Source of the DNA: Nocardia niigatensis NBRC 100131
GTDB taxonomy: Bacteria > Actinomycetota > Actinomycetes > Mycobacteriales > Mycobacteriaceae
Length of the DNA: 64,000 nt
Direction: 5' to 3'
Assembly: GCF_000308655.1 (NCBI RefSeq)
Contig: NZ_BAGC01000008.1
Coordinates: forward strand, 37,270-101,269
A program made the position numbers and the translations under genes. Below, piece by piece: positions 17,300 through 27,700 of the stretch. The notes under the pieces were generated by a model that saw only the letters and a program-made list of their open reading frames with translations, did not search any database and was not told where the DNA came from. The stretch's first letter is position 1. Each line of letters starts with the position of its first letter.

Positions 17300-18619
17300 G
17301 TGAGCAACTGGGACGGAGAACCGGTGGAAACGCTTCTGGTGGTCGGCGCGGGGCCGAAAGCCCTGGCGGTAGCGGCCAAGTCGCATGTGCTGCGAGAACT
17401 CGGCCTGCCCGCGCCGCGGGTGACCGTGGTCGAGGCACAGACGGTCGGCGGAAACTGGCTACCCACCGGCGGCTGGACCGACGGCCGGCACCGCCTGGGC
17501 ACCAGCCCCGAGAAGGACGTCGGCTTCCCATACCGCTCGACCTGGGCGCGCGGCCGCAACCGCGATATCGACACGGCCATGCGGGCTTTCAGCTGGACCG
17601 CCTTCCTCGTCGAGCACGGCACCTACGCCGAATGGATCGATCGCGGCCGGCCCAGCCCGCAGCATCACGTCTGGGCCAAGTACCTGCAGTGGGTAGCCCG
17701 GCGCATCGACCTGGATCTGGTGCAGGGCGCGGTCACCGGTATCGCCGCCGCGGCCGACGGCTGGCTGGTGTCGGTCACCGATGCCGACGGCGGCGTGGAC
17801 GAGCTCGATTGCGACGCGGTGATGATCACCGGACCCGGCCGCAGCGACCGCGCGCTGGCCGAGCATCCGAAGGTGCTCAGCATCAACGAGTTCTGGGAGC
17901 TCGCGGGCCGCCGCGCCCTGCCCGCGTCCTCGCGGGTGGCGGTGATCGGCGGCGGTGAGACCGCGGGGTCGGCGCTGGACGAGCTGGTCCGCCACGAGAT
18001 GCTCACCGTCTCGGTGATCTCGCCCAAGGCGACGCTGTACACGCGTGGTGAAAGCTATTTCGAGAACTCGCTCTACAGTGATCCGACCAAGTGGGCGGGC
18101 CTGGGCATGGCCGAGCGTCGCGATGTCATCCGGCGGACCGACCGCGGCGTGTTCTCGGTGCGGGTGCAGGAAAGCCTGCTGGGGGACAACAGGGTTCACC
18201 ATCTGCAGGGCCGGGTCGTGCACCTCGCCGACCAGGACGGTCGGGTCGTGCTGACCCTGCGCAACGAGCTGCGCGCCGATCAGAACCACACCTTCGATCT
18301 GGTGGTGGACGCCACCGGCGGTCAGCCGCTGTGGTTCCTGGACCTGTTCGACGCCGCCGCCACCGATCTGCTGGAGCTGGCGGTCGGGGGCCCGCTGGAG
18401 TCGTCCCGGCTGGAGGCGGCCATCGGCTACGACCTGGCGGTGTCCGGGCTGGACGCCAAGCTGTATCTGCCCAACATGGCCGCCATGGCGCAGGGTCCGG
18501 GTTTCCCGAATCTCAGCTGCCTGGGCGAGCTGTCGGACCGGATCCTGCAACCGGCGCCGAATCCGGGTCCGCGCTACCGGATCTCGGGCAGGTCGGCCGC
18601 GGTGCGAGGCAGCGCGTAG
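17300..18619 (+). CDS. nbtG: Lysine N6-monooxygenase of nocobactin biosynthesis
   Basis: 439 residues from GTG 17300; GTG 17323 gives a shorter start closer to MbtG. It is an MbtG-type flavin monooxygenase: LLVVGAGPKALAVAAK near the N-terminus is the FAD loop, VAVIGGGETAGSALDEL (about 212) the NADPH loop, and DATGGQPLWF the family's DxTGY-like end motif. It hydroxylates the epsilon-amine of lysine (free or acylated) to make the hydroxamate iron ligands. The last 15 codons overlap the convergent nbtH gene by 46 nt. An IdeR-like box lies in its promoter. Confidence 0.88.
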   Translation: MSNWDGEPVETLLVVGAGPKALAVAAKSHVLRELGLPAPRVTVVEAQTVGGNWLPTGGWTDGRHRLGTSPEKDVGFPYRSTWARGRNRDIDTAMRAFSWTAFLVEHGTYAEWIDRGRPSPQHHVWAKYLQWVARRIDLDLVQGAVTGIAAAADGWLVSVTDADGGVDELDCDAVMITGPGRSDRALAEHPKVLSINEFWELAGRRALPASSRVAVIGGGETAGSALDELVRHEMLTVSVISPKATLYTRGESYFENSLYSDPTKWAGLGMAERRDVIRRTDRGVFSVRVQESLLGDNRVHHLQGRVVHLADQDGRVVLTLRNELRADQNHTFDLVVDATGGQPLWFLDLFDAAATDLLELAVGGPLESSRLEAAIGYDLAVSGLDAKLYLPNMAAMAQGPGFPNLSCLGELSDRILQPAPNPGPRYRISGRSAAVRGSA

Positions 18620-19230
18620 AGCGAGATGCGCCGATCCGGCCGGACGTCGAAGTCGCCCAGATGTTGCCACCCGATCTTCTCCAGCGCCTTCCGCATGGGG
18701 ATGTTGCGATGATCCGGTTCGCACAGCAGCCGGCGGCATTCGGGTTCGGCCGCCAGGATCGCCTGCCCCAGCAGGCGCATCCAGCCCGACATGACGCCGC
18801 GGCCCAGCAGCGTGGTGTCCGCGGTGGCGATGTGGAACCCCATGTCGCGGGGGTCGGCGTCGTAGAGGCGCGCGATCTCGTCCTTGGCAGGCCGGTACAG
18901 CTCGACGTAGGCCACCTCGCGGTTGCCCAGTTCGGGCCGGTCCAGGGCGGCGAAGTCGTATTCGAGAAGGCAAGGGCGGGAGAAGGTTCCGTCGAGTTGC
19001 GCCCCGCAGTCGGCGCGGCGCCGGTCGGCGTCCCAGGCCTGTTCCCAGGTCTCGAGCAGGTGCGGCCGGTGCATCCACTCGGTGATGGTCTCCGGATCGC
19101 GGGAGTCGACGTCCACGAGCCGCAGCCTGAAGGGCGCGGCGAACTCGGGCACCACCGGCGCGGGCGCGCGGCGGACGCGGTCGGGACGGTCCGTGAGTTC
19201 GCGCGCGAGGACGTAGGTCGTCCGGTTCAT
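18574..19230 (-). CDS. nbtH: MbtK-like lysine N6-acyltransferase of nocobactin biosynthesis
   Basis: 218 residues from ATG 19230 (MNRTTYVLAREL); an upstream ATG at 19266 would crowd the iron box. It is a GNAT-fold acyltransferase of the MbtK/IucB type: FRLRLVDVDSRDPETITEW, DPRDMGFHIA and the CoA-side motif LLCEPDHRNIPMRKALEKIGW. MbtK transfers an acyl chain to the N6 of (hydroxy)lysine in mycobactin. The gene is divergent from nbtA and tail-to-tail with nbtG. Confidence 0.87.
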   Translation of the reverse strand: MNRTTYVLARELTDRPDRVRRAPAPVVPEFAAPFRLRLVDVDSRDPETITEWMHRPHLLETWEQAWDADRRRADCGAQLDGTFSRPCLLEYDFAALDRPELGNREVAYVELYRPAKDEIARLYDADPRDMGFHIATADTTLLGRGVMSGWMRLLGQAILAAEPECRRLLCEPDHRNIPMRKALEKIGWQHLGDFDVRPDRRISLYALPRTAADLPEIR

Positions 19231-19270
19231 CGCTGTGGCGCTCCGTTCGTCGGTTAGCTTGATCACCCCA

Positions 19271-19289
19271 GTTAGTAAGGCTAGCCTAT
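19271..19289. promoter_or_regulatory. IdeR-like box between nbtH and nbtA
   Basis: GTTAGTAAGGCTAGCCTAT matches the IdeR consensus at about 13 of 19 positions, with the central AGGCTA intact. It lies between the divergent starts of nbtH (19230) and nbtA (19387), so a single box could control both, as reported for these genes in N. farcinica. Confidence 0.65.
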
Positions 19290-19386
19290 ACTAACTAGGT
19301 GGTGTTACGGTTGCCCGGACATTGCAAGGGGGACAAGCGGAACCGGCGCCCACTGTGGTCGGGCAGTTGTAGGAGAGATTCGGAAA

Positions 19387-20142
19387 ATGGCACGGGAACT
19401 CGGCTGGATCAGGCAATTTCAGGCCCCGAGTGCGGAATCCGCGCCACCGCTGCTGGTCTTCCCGCACGCCGGTGCGGGCGCCTCGGCCTATCGGGTGTTC
19501 GCCAAGACCATGGCCGCCGACTTCGATGTCGTGGTGTTCCAGTACCCGGGCCGTCAGGACCGGGCCCGCGAGGCCGCCATGGAGACGCTGCCCGAGATCG
19601 CGGCCGGCGCCTTCGCCGCCTTCCGGGAATCCGCGCACGAAACCGGTGTTCCCCTCACCATTTTCGGGCACAGCATGGGCGCGGTCATCGCGTTCGAATT
19701 CGCCCGCCTGGCCGAGGCCGCGGGGCTGGGCGTGCGGCTGCTGGTCGCCTCCTCGGCCGCCGCACCCGCCCGGATCGCCGACCTGCCGGGGCATCCCACC
19801 GAGGACGAAGCCCTGCTCGACCACATGTCGGCGCTCAACGGCACCGGCGCGGAGGTACTGGGCAGCCGCGACGTGCTGCGCATGGCGCTTCCGGTCATGA
19901 AGGCCGACTACCGTGCCTTCGACGCCTATTCGTGCGCGGCCGACATCGCGGTGGACGCGCCGATCCTGGTGCTGGGCGGTGACGAGGACGAATTCGTCGC
20001 GCCGCGCGATCTGTACGCGTGGGAAGGCCACAGCCGCGGCGGAATTCGCGTCACCCTGTTCACGGGCGGGCACTTCTACCTCGACGACCATGTGCACGGC
20101 ATCGCCGAACTGCTGGCCGCGGAGAAGAGCGTCGTCGCATGA
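19387..20142 (+). CDS. nbtA: Type II thioesterase (MbtT-like)
   Basis: 251 residues, alpha/beta-hydrolase fold. The nucleophile elbow is GHSMGAVIAFEF (Ser about residue 97), followed by LVLGGDEDEF for the acid and GGHFYLDDH for the catalytic His. Type II thioesterases clear mis-primed or stalled acyl groups from the carrier proteins of NRPS/PKS lines. Disruption of nbtA in N. farcinica reduced but did not abolish nocobactin, in line with an editing role. First gene of nbtABCDE; it overlaps nbtB by ATGA. Confidence 0.88.
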   Translation: MARELGWIRQFQAPSAESAPPLLVFPHAGAGASAYRVFAKTMAADFDVVVFQYPGRQDRAREAAMETLPEIAAGAFAAFRESAHETGVPLTIFGHSMGAVIAFEFARLAEAAGLGVRLLVASSAAAPARIADLPGHPTEDEALLDHMSALNGTGAEVLGSRDVLRMALPVMKADYRAFDAYSCAADIAVDAPILVLGGDEDEFVAPRDLYAWEGHSRGGIRVTLFTGGHFYLDDHVHGIAELLAAEKSVVA

Positions 20143-21452
20143 GCGCGCCGGATTCCGGCGATCCCATCGTGATCGTCGGCATGGGTATCGAGGCGCCCGG
20201 CGGCATCGACACCCTGCCGGAATTCTGGGCGGCCCTGGCGGCCGGGCGGGAACTGATCGGTCCCTTTCCCCGTGATCGGGAATGGCCGCTGGCCGAATTG
20301 CTGACCTTGGACCGCCACGAGGGCTGGGCCGCGGTGCCCGACGCCGGCGGATTCCTGACCGGCGCCGCAGATTTCGATCCGCTGTTCTTCGGCATCACCC
20401 CGCGCGAGGCGGTGGCCATGGATCCGCAGCAGCGGGTCGGCCTGCGGGTGGCCTGGCGGGCGCTCGAGCAGGCCGGAATCAATCCCGATGCGGTGGACGG
20501 TGATTCGGCCGGGTGCTGGATGGGCGCCTCGGTCATGGAGTACGGGCCGCGGGCGGCCTCGGTCAACGAGTACAGCGGGTACCGGGCCACCGGCACCGCG
20601 CTGGGCGCGGTGGCCGGGCGGATCTCGCACGGGCTGGGCCTGACCGGGCCGTCGGTCACCGTCGACACCGCGTGCGCCTCCGCGCTCACCGCCGTGCATC
20701 AGGCGGCCGCCGCCCTCCGGGCGGGGGAGTGCGAGTGGGCGCTCGCGGGCGGCGTGTGCGTCATGGGTTCGCCGGGCGCGTTCTACGAGTTCTCCAAGAA
20801 CAACGCGCTGGCAGCCGACGGGCACTGCCGCTCCTACTCCGCCGACGCTACCGGCACGCTCTGGGGTGAGGGTGCGGGAGTCGTTGTGCTGGAACGGGAG
20901 TCGCGGGCGCGGGCGCTCGGGCATCGGGTGTACGGGCGGCTGCTGGGCTCGCGCGTCAACCACAATGGCAAGGGCGCGCCGATCGCGGTGCCGAGCGCGG
21001 CGGCGCAGGAGCGCCTCATTCGCGACACCCTGGCCGCATCCGGTGTCGCCGCCGAACAGGTCGGGCTCATCGAGGGCCACGGCACCGGGACCCCGGTCGG
21101 CGACCCGCTCGAATTGACCGCGCTCGCAGCCACTTACGGCGTTCCCGGTGGCGTGGCGCGGCTGGGCTCGGTGAAGTCCAACGCCGGCCACGCGCAGGCC
21201 GCCTCCGGACTGCTGGGCCTGATCAAGGTGCTGCTGGCGGGCGTGCACGGGCAGATCCCGCGCACCCTGCACGCCCAGCGCCCGACCGCCGACATCGAGT
21301 GGGCCGGCACCACACTGCGGCTCGCCACCGAACTCGAATCCTGGGCCGCCGTGGACGGCATGCGGTACGCGGCCGTGTCCTCGTTCGGTGTCGCGGGCAC
21401 CAACGCCCACGCCCTCGTCGGCCTGCCCGAGCTGGAGGAAATCGATGTCTAG
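20139..21452 (+). CDS. nbtB: Polyketide ketosynthase (MbtC-like)
   Basis: 437 residues, a stand-alone beta-ketoacyl synthase. The active-site Cys is in VDTACASALTAVH (about residue 178), the first His in EGHGTGTPVGDP (about 314) and the second in VKSNAGHAQAASG. It should condense a malonyl unit in the PKS step that builds the beta-hydroxy acid of nocobactin, working with the AT-KR-ACP protein encoded next. ATG 20139 overlaps the nbtA stop; nbtC starts 8 nt before its own stop. Confidence 0.9.
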   Translation: MSAPDSGDPIVIVGMGIEAPGGIDTLPEFWAALAAGRELIGPFPRDREWPLAELLTLDRHEGWAAVPDAGGFLTGAADFDPLFFGITPREAVAMDPQQRVGLRVAWRALEQAGINPDAVDGDSAGCWMGASVMEYGPRAASVNEYSGYRATGTALGAVAGRISHGLGLTGPSVTVDTACASALTAVHQAAAALRAGECEWALAGGVCVMGSPGAFYEFSKNNALAADGHCRSYSADATGTLWGEGAGVVVLERESRARALGHRVYGRLLGSRVNHNGKGAPIAVPSAAAQERLIRDTLAASGVAAEQVGLIEGHGTGTPVGDPLELTALAATYGVPGGVARLGSVKSNAGHAQAASGLLGLIKVLLAGVHGQIPRTLHAQRPTADIEWAGTTLRLATELESWAAVDGMRYAAVSSFGVAGTNAHALVGLPELEEIDV

Positions 21453-24400
21453 CCACCGGCTGCCCGATGGCAGCATCCCCGTCCTGCTCTCGTCAGACGC
21501 CGCCGACGGCGTGCGCGCCGAGGCTGCGGGCATCCTGGCCTACCTGGAGCAGCGGCCCACCGTGACCCCGGATCGGGTGTCGGACATGCTGTTCCGCACC
21601 CGCACGGCCCGCCGGCACCGGGCGCTGGCCATGGTCACCGGGCGCGAGGAACTCCTCGACGCCCTGGGCGCGATCATCGACGGGGTCTCGCATCCCGCCG
21701 TGGTGCTGGGTGACGGTCCCGCCACCGTGCGCCGGATCGGCTTCGTCTTCCCCGGTCAGGGCAGTCAGCGACCCGGCATGGGCACGCTGTACTATGAGCT
21801 GTCCCCGGTCTACCGGGCCGCCGTCGACGAGTGCGCGGCCGTGCACGCCGAGCGCTTCGGCCACGATCAGCCGCTGCACTATCTGCTCGGCACCGCGGGC
21901 GCGTACCAGGACACGGTGTGGGAAGTGCAGCCCGCCTTGATGTTCCACATGGCCGGGCTGGCCGCCATGTGGCAGGCCGCCGGTGTGAGCCCGGCCGCCA
22001 CCATCGGTCACAGTCAGGGCGAGCTGGCCGCCGGCGCGGTCTCGCGGGTCATGTCGGTGCGCGACGCCGTGCTGGTCGTCGCCCACCGCGCGCGCCTGGT
22101 CGAGCGCCTCTCGCCGCGCGGCTACGCCATGGCCGTGCTGGCCATGAACCGCGAGGATTGCGAGGCCCTGCTGGCCCGACATTCCGGCTGGGCCGAGTTG
22201 TCGGTGGTGAACGCCCCGCACGTCATGGCCATCTCCGGTGACCGCGACACCATCGCCGACATGGTCGCGACCGCCACCGAGCGCGGCCACTTCGCCCGCG
22301 AGATCGGAGTCGCCTATCCGGCGCACACCTCGATCGTGGCGGAGCTGCGCGCGGACTTCGAAGGCTTCCTGGGCGGCGAACTGAGCAGAGCGACCTTCAC
22401 CGAGACCGAGATCCCCTGCTACGGAGCGACTCTCGGTGCGCGCATCACCGCCGATCTGATCCAGGAACAGTACTGGTACTGGAACCTGCGCAACCGTGTC
22501 CGCTTCGATCGCGCCGTGGTCGCCGCCGCCGTCGACGGCATCGACACCCTCATCGAGGTCGTCGAGCACCCCGTCCTGCAGCTGGCTCTTCAGGAGAATC
22601 TCTCCCTGGTCCCGCGCGACCCTTCGCGCGCTCCCCGCGACTTCAAGGTCCTGGGCACCTCCCTGCGCACCGCGACCTCGCTGCGGGAATTCACCCGCAA
22701 CCTGGCCGCCGTCGCCGTCGCCGATCTCGCCTACGACTGGACCGCACTGCGTACCGGCGCGGCCCCGGCCCTCCCACTGCGCGACTTCCCGCATACGGTC
22801 ATGAACCCCAAGCGCCTGTGGGCCGCCCCCGGTTATGCCCCGGAGGCGGTGCACCCGCCGGTCCCGGCCGCACCCAAACCCCAACGCCTGGTGGAGAAAT
22901 GGACGCCCTGGGAGCGCCGCTCCCTCACCGCGCCCCGCCACCTGGCCTTCGTCGACCCGACCGGGCGCTGCGCCGATCAGCTCTCGGCCCTGCTCGCCGC
23001 CGCCGACCGCTACGGCGCGAACGCGACGGTGCTCACCGCGCCGAAGTCCGCGGAGGACAGAGCTTCCGGTCGCTTCGATGTGAGCGCGGTCCTGGACCTG
23101 GCCGAGATGGCCGCCGTCGTCGCCGAGAACGGCGCACCGGAAGCCGCCGACGGCGTGCTCGGCGAAATCCTTGCCGCCCAAGCGACTTCGGAACTATCGG
23201 CGGAGACCTTCGACAGTGTCGTGATCCTGTGGCCCGCGCTGCCGGAGGCCACCGGCGCGGCGGCTGTCGCCGAGCTGAGCGAATTCTTCGCCGGGCGCGC
23301 GTGGTTGCCCGCGCTCGCCGGCGTGCGCCCGGGCGGCGACTGCTGGCTGGTGACGGTCGGCGGTGAGGTCGTGGTGCCCGAGGACGTGGTGCCGCACCTG
23401 TTCCACGGGGCCGTGGCGTCCGGATTCCGGTGTATCGGTGTGGAGCGGCCCGGCGTGCTGTTCCGGCATCTGGATCTCGCGGCCGATGCCGGAACCGGTG
23501 AAGCGAATCGGATTGTGGCGGCGCTGCATACGGCCGGTGAGCCGGACGTGGCGCTGCGCGGCGGAAAGGTGTTCGTCAAGCGGCTGGTCGTGGACGAGTC
23601 CGCGCCGGGCGCGCCCGCCGATCTCGATCATGTGCTGATCGTGGGCGGCACCGGCAAGCTCGGGCTGCTGTTCGCCGAGGACTTCGCGCGGCAGGGCGCG
23701 GGACGGATCACGGTGGTGAGCCGGTCCGGCGAATCCGGCACGGCCGCCGAGGAAGTGGCGCGGCTGCGGATGCTCGGCGCCACCGAGATCGTGGTCGCGG
23801 CCTGCGACATCAGCGATGTGGACGCTGTCGCGATCCTCGCGGCCGGGCTGGAGCAGCGGCCGGTGAGCCTGCTCGTCCACGCCGCCGTCAACTATGTGGA
23901 CGCCGGCATCGAGGAGATCACCGCCGAGATGGTGGCCACCGCCGCCGCCTCGAAGGCGCTGGGCCTGGAGGCCGTGCTCGACGCGGTGCCGCTGGCCCCG
24001 GCCGGGCGGGTGCTGCTGTGCTCGTCCATGGCCGCGACACTCGGCGGGCGCGGGCAGATTCTGTACGCCGTCACCAACCGGATGCTGGACATCCTCGCCC
24101 GCCGGGTGCGTGCGCGGGGTATCGATTGCTCCGCGTTGGAGTGGGGCCTGTGGAGTGTCGCGGGACCGCTCGACGCGGCGGGCATGGCACGGGTCGAGGG
24201 CGCCGGCGTGTACCCCATGAACCCGGCCGATGCCATCGCCGCCGGATTCACCGGGCAGCCGACCGACGCGGTGGTGATCTCCGCGGACTGGGCGTTCCTG
24301 CGCGATGTCATGGGCGCCTTCGGGCAGGCCGCGGTGCTGTCGGAAGTGCCGGAGCCCGAACCGATGACACCGGCGCGCATCGATGATGCGGCACTGGCGG

Positions 24401-24717
24401 TTCCGAGCGCGAATCGGGCTGTCGCGGAACCGGCTCCGGTATCGCCCGTTGTCGCCGAGCGGCCGGTGGCCGCCGCACCGGCCCTCCCGCTGGCGGATCA
24501 GGTGCTCGCCGAACTCGAGCGGGTCATGGGCATCGGCGCGGGCGACACCATCGACCGCTCCACGCCGCTGGTCGCACTGGGCCTGGATTCGTTGCAGGCC
24601 TTGGACTTCCGCAAGCGGGTGCAGGCGTCGCTGGACCTGGAGCTGCCGGTCGCGGCGATCCTGGGCGGCGCGTCGCTGGACGATGTCGTGCTGCTGATGG
24701 CAGAGAACACCAACTAG
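21445..24717 (+). CDS. nbtC: Polyketide synthase AT-KR-ACP (MbtD-like)
   Basis: 1090 residues. Acyltransferase at about 95-390 (FPGQGSQ, active-site Ser in GHSQGE about 187, and VAYPAH), ketoreductase at about 725-930 (NADPH loop GGTGKLG about 733; WGLWS) and a carrier protein at the end (LGLDSLQAL, attachment Ser about 1049). It loads the extender unit and reduces the keto group to the hydroxyl of the beta-hydroxy fatty acid. A long Pro/Ala/Val linker separates KR and ACP. It overlaps nbtB by 8 nt, with nbtD 19 nt downstream. Confidence 0.9.
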   Translation: MSSHRLPDGSIPVLLSSDAADGVRAEAAGILAYLEQRPTVTPDRVSDMLFRTRTARRHRALAMVTGREELLDALGAIIDGVSHPAVVLGDGPATVRRIGFVFPGQGSQRPGMGTLYYELSPVYRAAVDECAAVHAERFGHDQPLHYLLGTAGAYQDTVWEVQPALMFHMAGLAAMWQAAGVSPAATIGHSQGELAAGAVSRVMSVRDAVLVVAHRARLVERLSPRGYAMAVLAMNREDCEALLARHSGWAELSVVNAPHVMAISGDRDTIADMVATATERGHFAREIGVAYPAHTSIVAELRADFEGFLGGELSRATFTETEIPCYGATLGARITADLIQEQYWYWNLRNRVRFDRAVVAAAVDGIDTLIEVVEHPVLQLALQENLSLVPRDPSRAPRDFKVLGTSLRTATSLREFTRNLAAVAVADLAYDWTALRTGAAPALPLRDFPHTVMNPKRLWAAPGYAPEAVHPPVPAAPKPQRLVEKWTPWERRSLTAPRHLAFVDPTGRCADQLSALLAAADRYGANATVLTAPKSAEDRASGRFDVSAVLDLAEMAAVVAENGAPEAADGVLGEILAAQATSELSAETFDSVVILWPALPEATGAAAVAELSEFFAGRAWLPALAGVRPGGDCWLVTVGGEVVVPEDVVPHLFHGAVASGFRCIGVERPGVLFRHLDLAADAGTGEANRIVAALHTAGEPDVALRGGKVFVKRLVVDESAPGAPADLDHVLIVGGTGKLGLLFAEDFARQGAGRITVVSRSGESGTAAEEVARLRMLGATEIVVAACDISDVDAVAILAAGLEQRPVSLLVHAAVNYVDAGIEEITAEMVATAAASKALGLEAVLDAVPLAPAGRVLLCSSMAATLGGRGQILYAVTNRMLDILARRVRARGIDCSALEWGLWSVAGPLDAAGMARVEGAGVYPMNPADAIAAGFTGQPTDAVVISADWAFLRDVMGAFGQAAVLSEVPEPEPMTPARIDDAALAVPSANRAVAEPAPVSPVVAERPVAAAPALPLADQVLAELERVMGIGAGDTIDRSTPLVALGLDSLQALDFRKRVQASLDLELPVAAILGGASLDDVVLLMAENTN

Positions 24718-24736
24718 GGCTAGGGGCCAGATCTTC

Positions 24737-27700
24737 ATGTCAGACACCGATGCCACCGTGACCGTGGCCGGAACCTCCGTCGCCGACCGCCGCCGGGAGC
24801 TGCTGCGGCGCAAGCTCGCCGAGCAGGGTCTTACCGCCGCCACCGCCGCACCGGTGCGCCGCACCCGGGCCGGGGAGCGGCGTCCGCTGTCGGCCGGGCA
24901 GCGTCGCATGTGGTTCCTGCAGACCCGTGACCCCGAGGACACCACACTGAACATCTGTGTGGCGTACCGGCTCACCGGCGCGCTCGACGAGCAGCGCCTG
25001 CGGACCGCGGTGGCGGCGGTGTTCGCGCGGCATGACGTGCTGCGCACCACCTTCGGCGTGGACGCGGACGGCGAGCCGTTCCAGGTGTTCACCGACGACA
25101 TCGCGCTGCCGTGGCAGTCGCACGATCTGACCGATCTGGCCGAGTCCGCCCGCCCGGTGCGAGTGGAGGTGCTGGCGCGCCGGGAATTCGGCCGCCCCTT
25201 CGACCTGGCCACCGAGCTGCCGTTGCGAATCACGCTGGTGCGCAACGGAACCGCGGAGTGGGTGCTGCTGCTGGCCGCCCACCACGGCTGCTGGGACGAC
25301 GATGCCTGGGGCGTGTTCTTCACCGACCTCAACGCCGCCTACAACGGGGCCGGGACCGCCGCCCCGGCCGCGCAGTTCGTCGACCTCGAGGTCCTGGACG
25401 CCCCGGCCGAGGACGCCGCCGACCTCGCCTACTGGCGGAACACCCTGCGCCCCTTGCCCGAACCCCTCGAACTCCCCGGCTCGGCCGTGGTCGCACCGTC
25501 GAAGCGCGCCGACCGCTGCACGATCGCGCTGCCCGCCGGTCTCCTGGACCGGGTGGACGGCTTCGCCCGCGAGCACGCGGCCAGCCCGTTCATGGTGCTG
25601 CTCGCCGGCTACGCCGCCCTGATCCAGCGCTACACCGCCGCCGACGATTTCCTGGTCTCCATTCCGGTCACCAACCGGCGCTCGGCCACCGCCGAACAGC
25701 TCATCGGCTATTTCGGCAACACGCTGCTGCTGCGCGAGACCTTCGACCGCGCCGAGACGTTCGCCGGTCTGGTCGCGGCCACCAAGCGCACCTGCCTGGA
25801 CGCCTTCGCCCATCAGGCCGTCGGCATCGACCGCGTGGTGCGCGAGGTGAACCCGGAGCGCGTCGCCGGCCGCGACGGCATGGATCAGCTGGTGCGCCTG
25901 GGCTTCAGCGTTCGCAAGAGCGCCGACGGCTTCGCGCTGGACGGCGTCACCTCGGCCCAGCTCGACGAGCTGGGCGCGCCCACCGCGCAGGTCCCGCTGG
26001 TCCTCGCCGTCGTCACCGAGAGCGCGCACGGCGCGGTGCTCGAGGCCGAATACCAGGTGGACGTGCTGCACCGGGCGCTGGTACAGCGCATGCTGGAACA
26101 CTACGCGCGGCTGCTGGACCGGGCGCTGAGCACGCCCGGCAGCCGGCTCGCCGACCTCGACATGCTGGGCGGGGACGACCGCCTCGCCATCCTGGAACAG
26201 TCGCGCGGCGCGGACGTCCCGGCCGACCCGGCCACCATGGTCGACCTGTTCGAGGCTGGTGTCGCCGCCGGACCCGAGACCCTGGCCCTGGTCTCCGACG
26301 ATCTCGAACTCACCTACGCGGAGCTGAACCGACGCGCGAACCGGCTGGCGCACTGGCTGATTCGCGAGGGCGTCGGCAGCGAGGACATCGTCGCCCTGCG
26401 CATGAGCAACTCGGTCGAGTTCATCGTCGCCGTGTACGGCGTCCTCAAGGCGGGCGCCGCCTACCTGCCCATCGACCCGGCCTACCCGGACGACCGCATC
26501 GACTACCTGATCGCCGACGCGGGCCCGCGCCTGGTGCTGGGCCGCGTCGAACTCGACGCCGCCGAGGAGGCCGCCGCCGGGCTGCCCGACCGCGATCCCA
26601 CCGACGCCGACCGCGTCCGCCCGCTGCTGCCGGCGAACCTGGCCTACGTCATCTACACCTCGGGCTCGACCGGCAGGCCCAAGGGCGTCCCGGTCTCGCA
26701 CGCCGCTATCGCCGAGCACGTGGTCGGCTTCACCGCCGAATGGGGCATGACCGCCGAGGACCGGCTGCTGCAGTCGTCCTCGGTGAGCTTCGACGCCTCC
26801 CTGCTGGACATCTTCGTCACCCTGGCGCTGGGCGCGCGGCTGATCGTGCCGAAACCCGATGCCTTCCGCGACATCCGCTACGTCGCCGACCTCATCACCC
26901 GCCGCGGCGTCACCGTGCTGCACATGGTGCCGTCCATGCTCGGCACCTTCCTGCTGCTGCCCGAGGTCAGTGAATGGCGTGCGCTGCGCCATGTCCCGGT
27001 CGGCGGCGAGGCGCTCCCGGGCGAGGTGGCCGACCGGTTCGCCGCCGTCTTCGACGCCGAACTGCGCAACCACTACGGACCGACCGAGGCCGTGGTGTGC
27101 GCGACCCATCAGCCGGTGACGGGCCCGCAGGGCACCGGCATCGTGCCCATCGGCGTCCCCAACCAGAACGTGCACGCCTACGTGCTCGACGAGGCCCTGC
27201 AACTGGTGCCCGCCGGGGTGGTCGGTGAGATCTACCTGGGCGGTGCGCAATTGGCGCGCGGCTACCTGGGCCGAGCCGCGCTCACCGCGAGCCGCTTCGT
27301 CGCCGACCCCTTCACCTCCGGTGCGCGGCTCTACCGCACCGGAGATCTGGCCCGCCGCAACGAGTTCGGAGAACTGGACTTCGTCGGCCGCGCCGACGAA
27401 CAGGTCAAGGTGCGCGGCTTCCGCATCGAACTCGGCGAGGTGGAGTCCGCGCTGGCCGCGCACCCGAGCGTCGGGCACTGCGTGGTGATCGTGGCCGAGG
27501 ATCCGGCCGTGGGCGCCCAGCTGGCCGCTTACCTGGTGCCCGTGGCCGGCGCGACGGTCGACGTGGAGCAGGTGCGCGCGCACGGCGCCGCCGCGCTGCC
27601 GGAGTACATGGTGCCCAGCGCCTTCGCCGTCATCGACGCGATTCCGCTGACCGTCAACGGCAAGCTGGACAAGCGGGCGCTGCCCGCGCCGTCGCCGGCG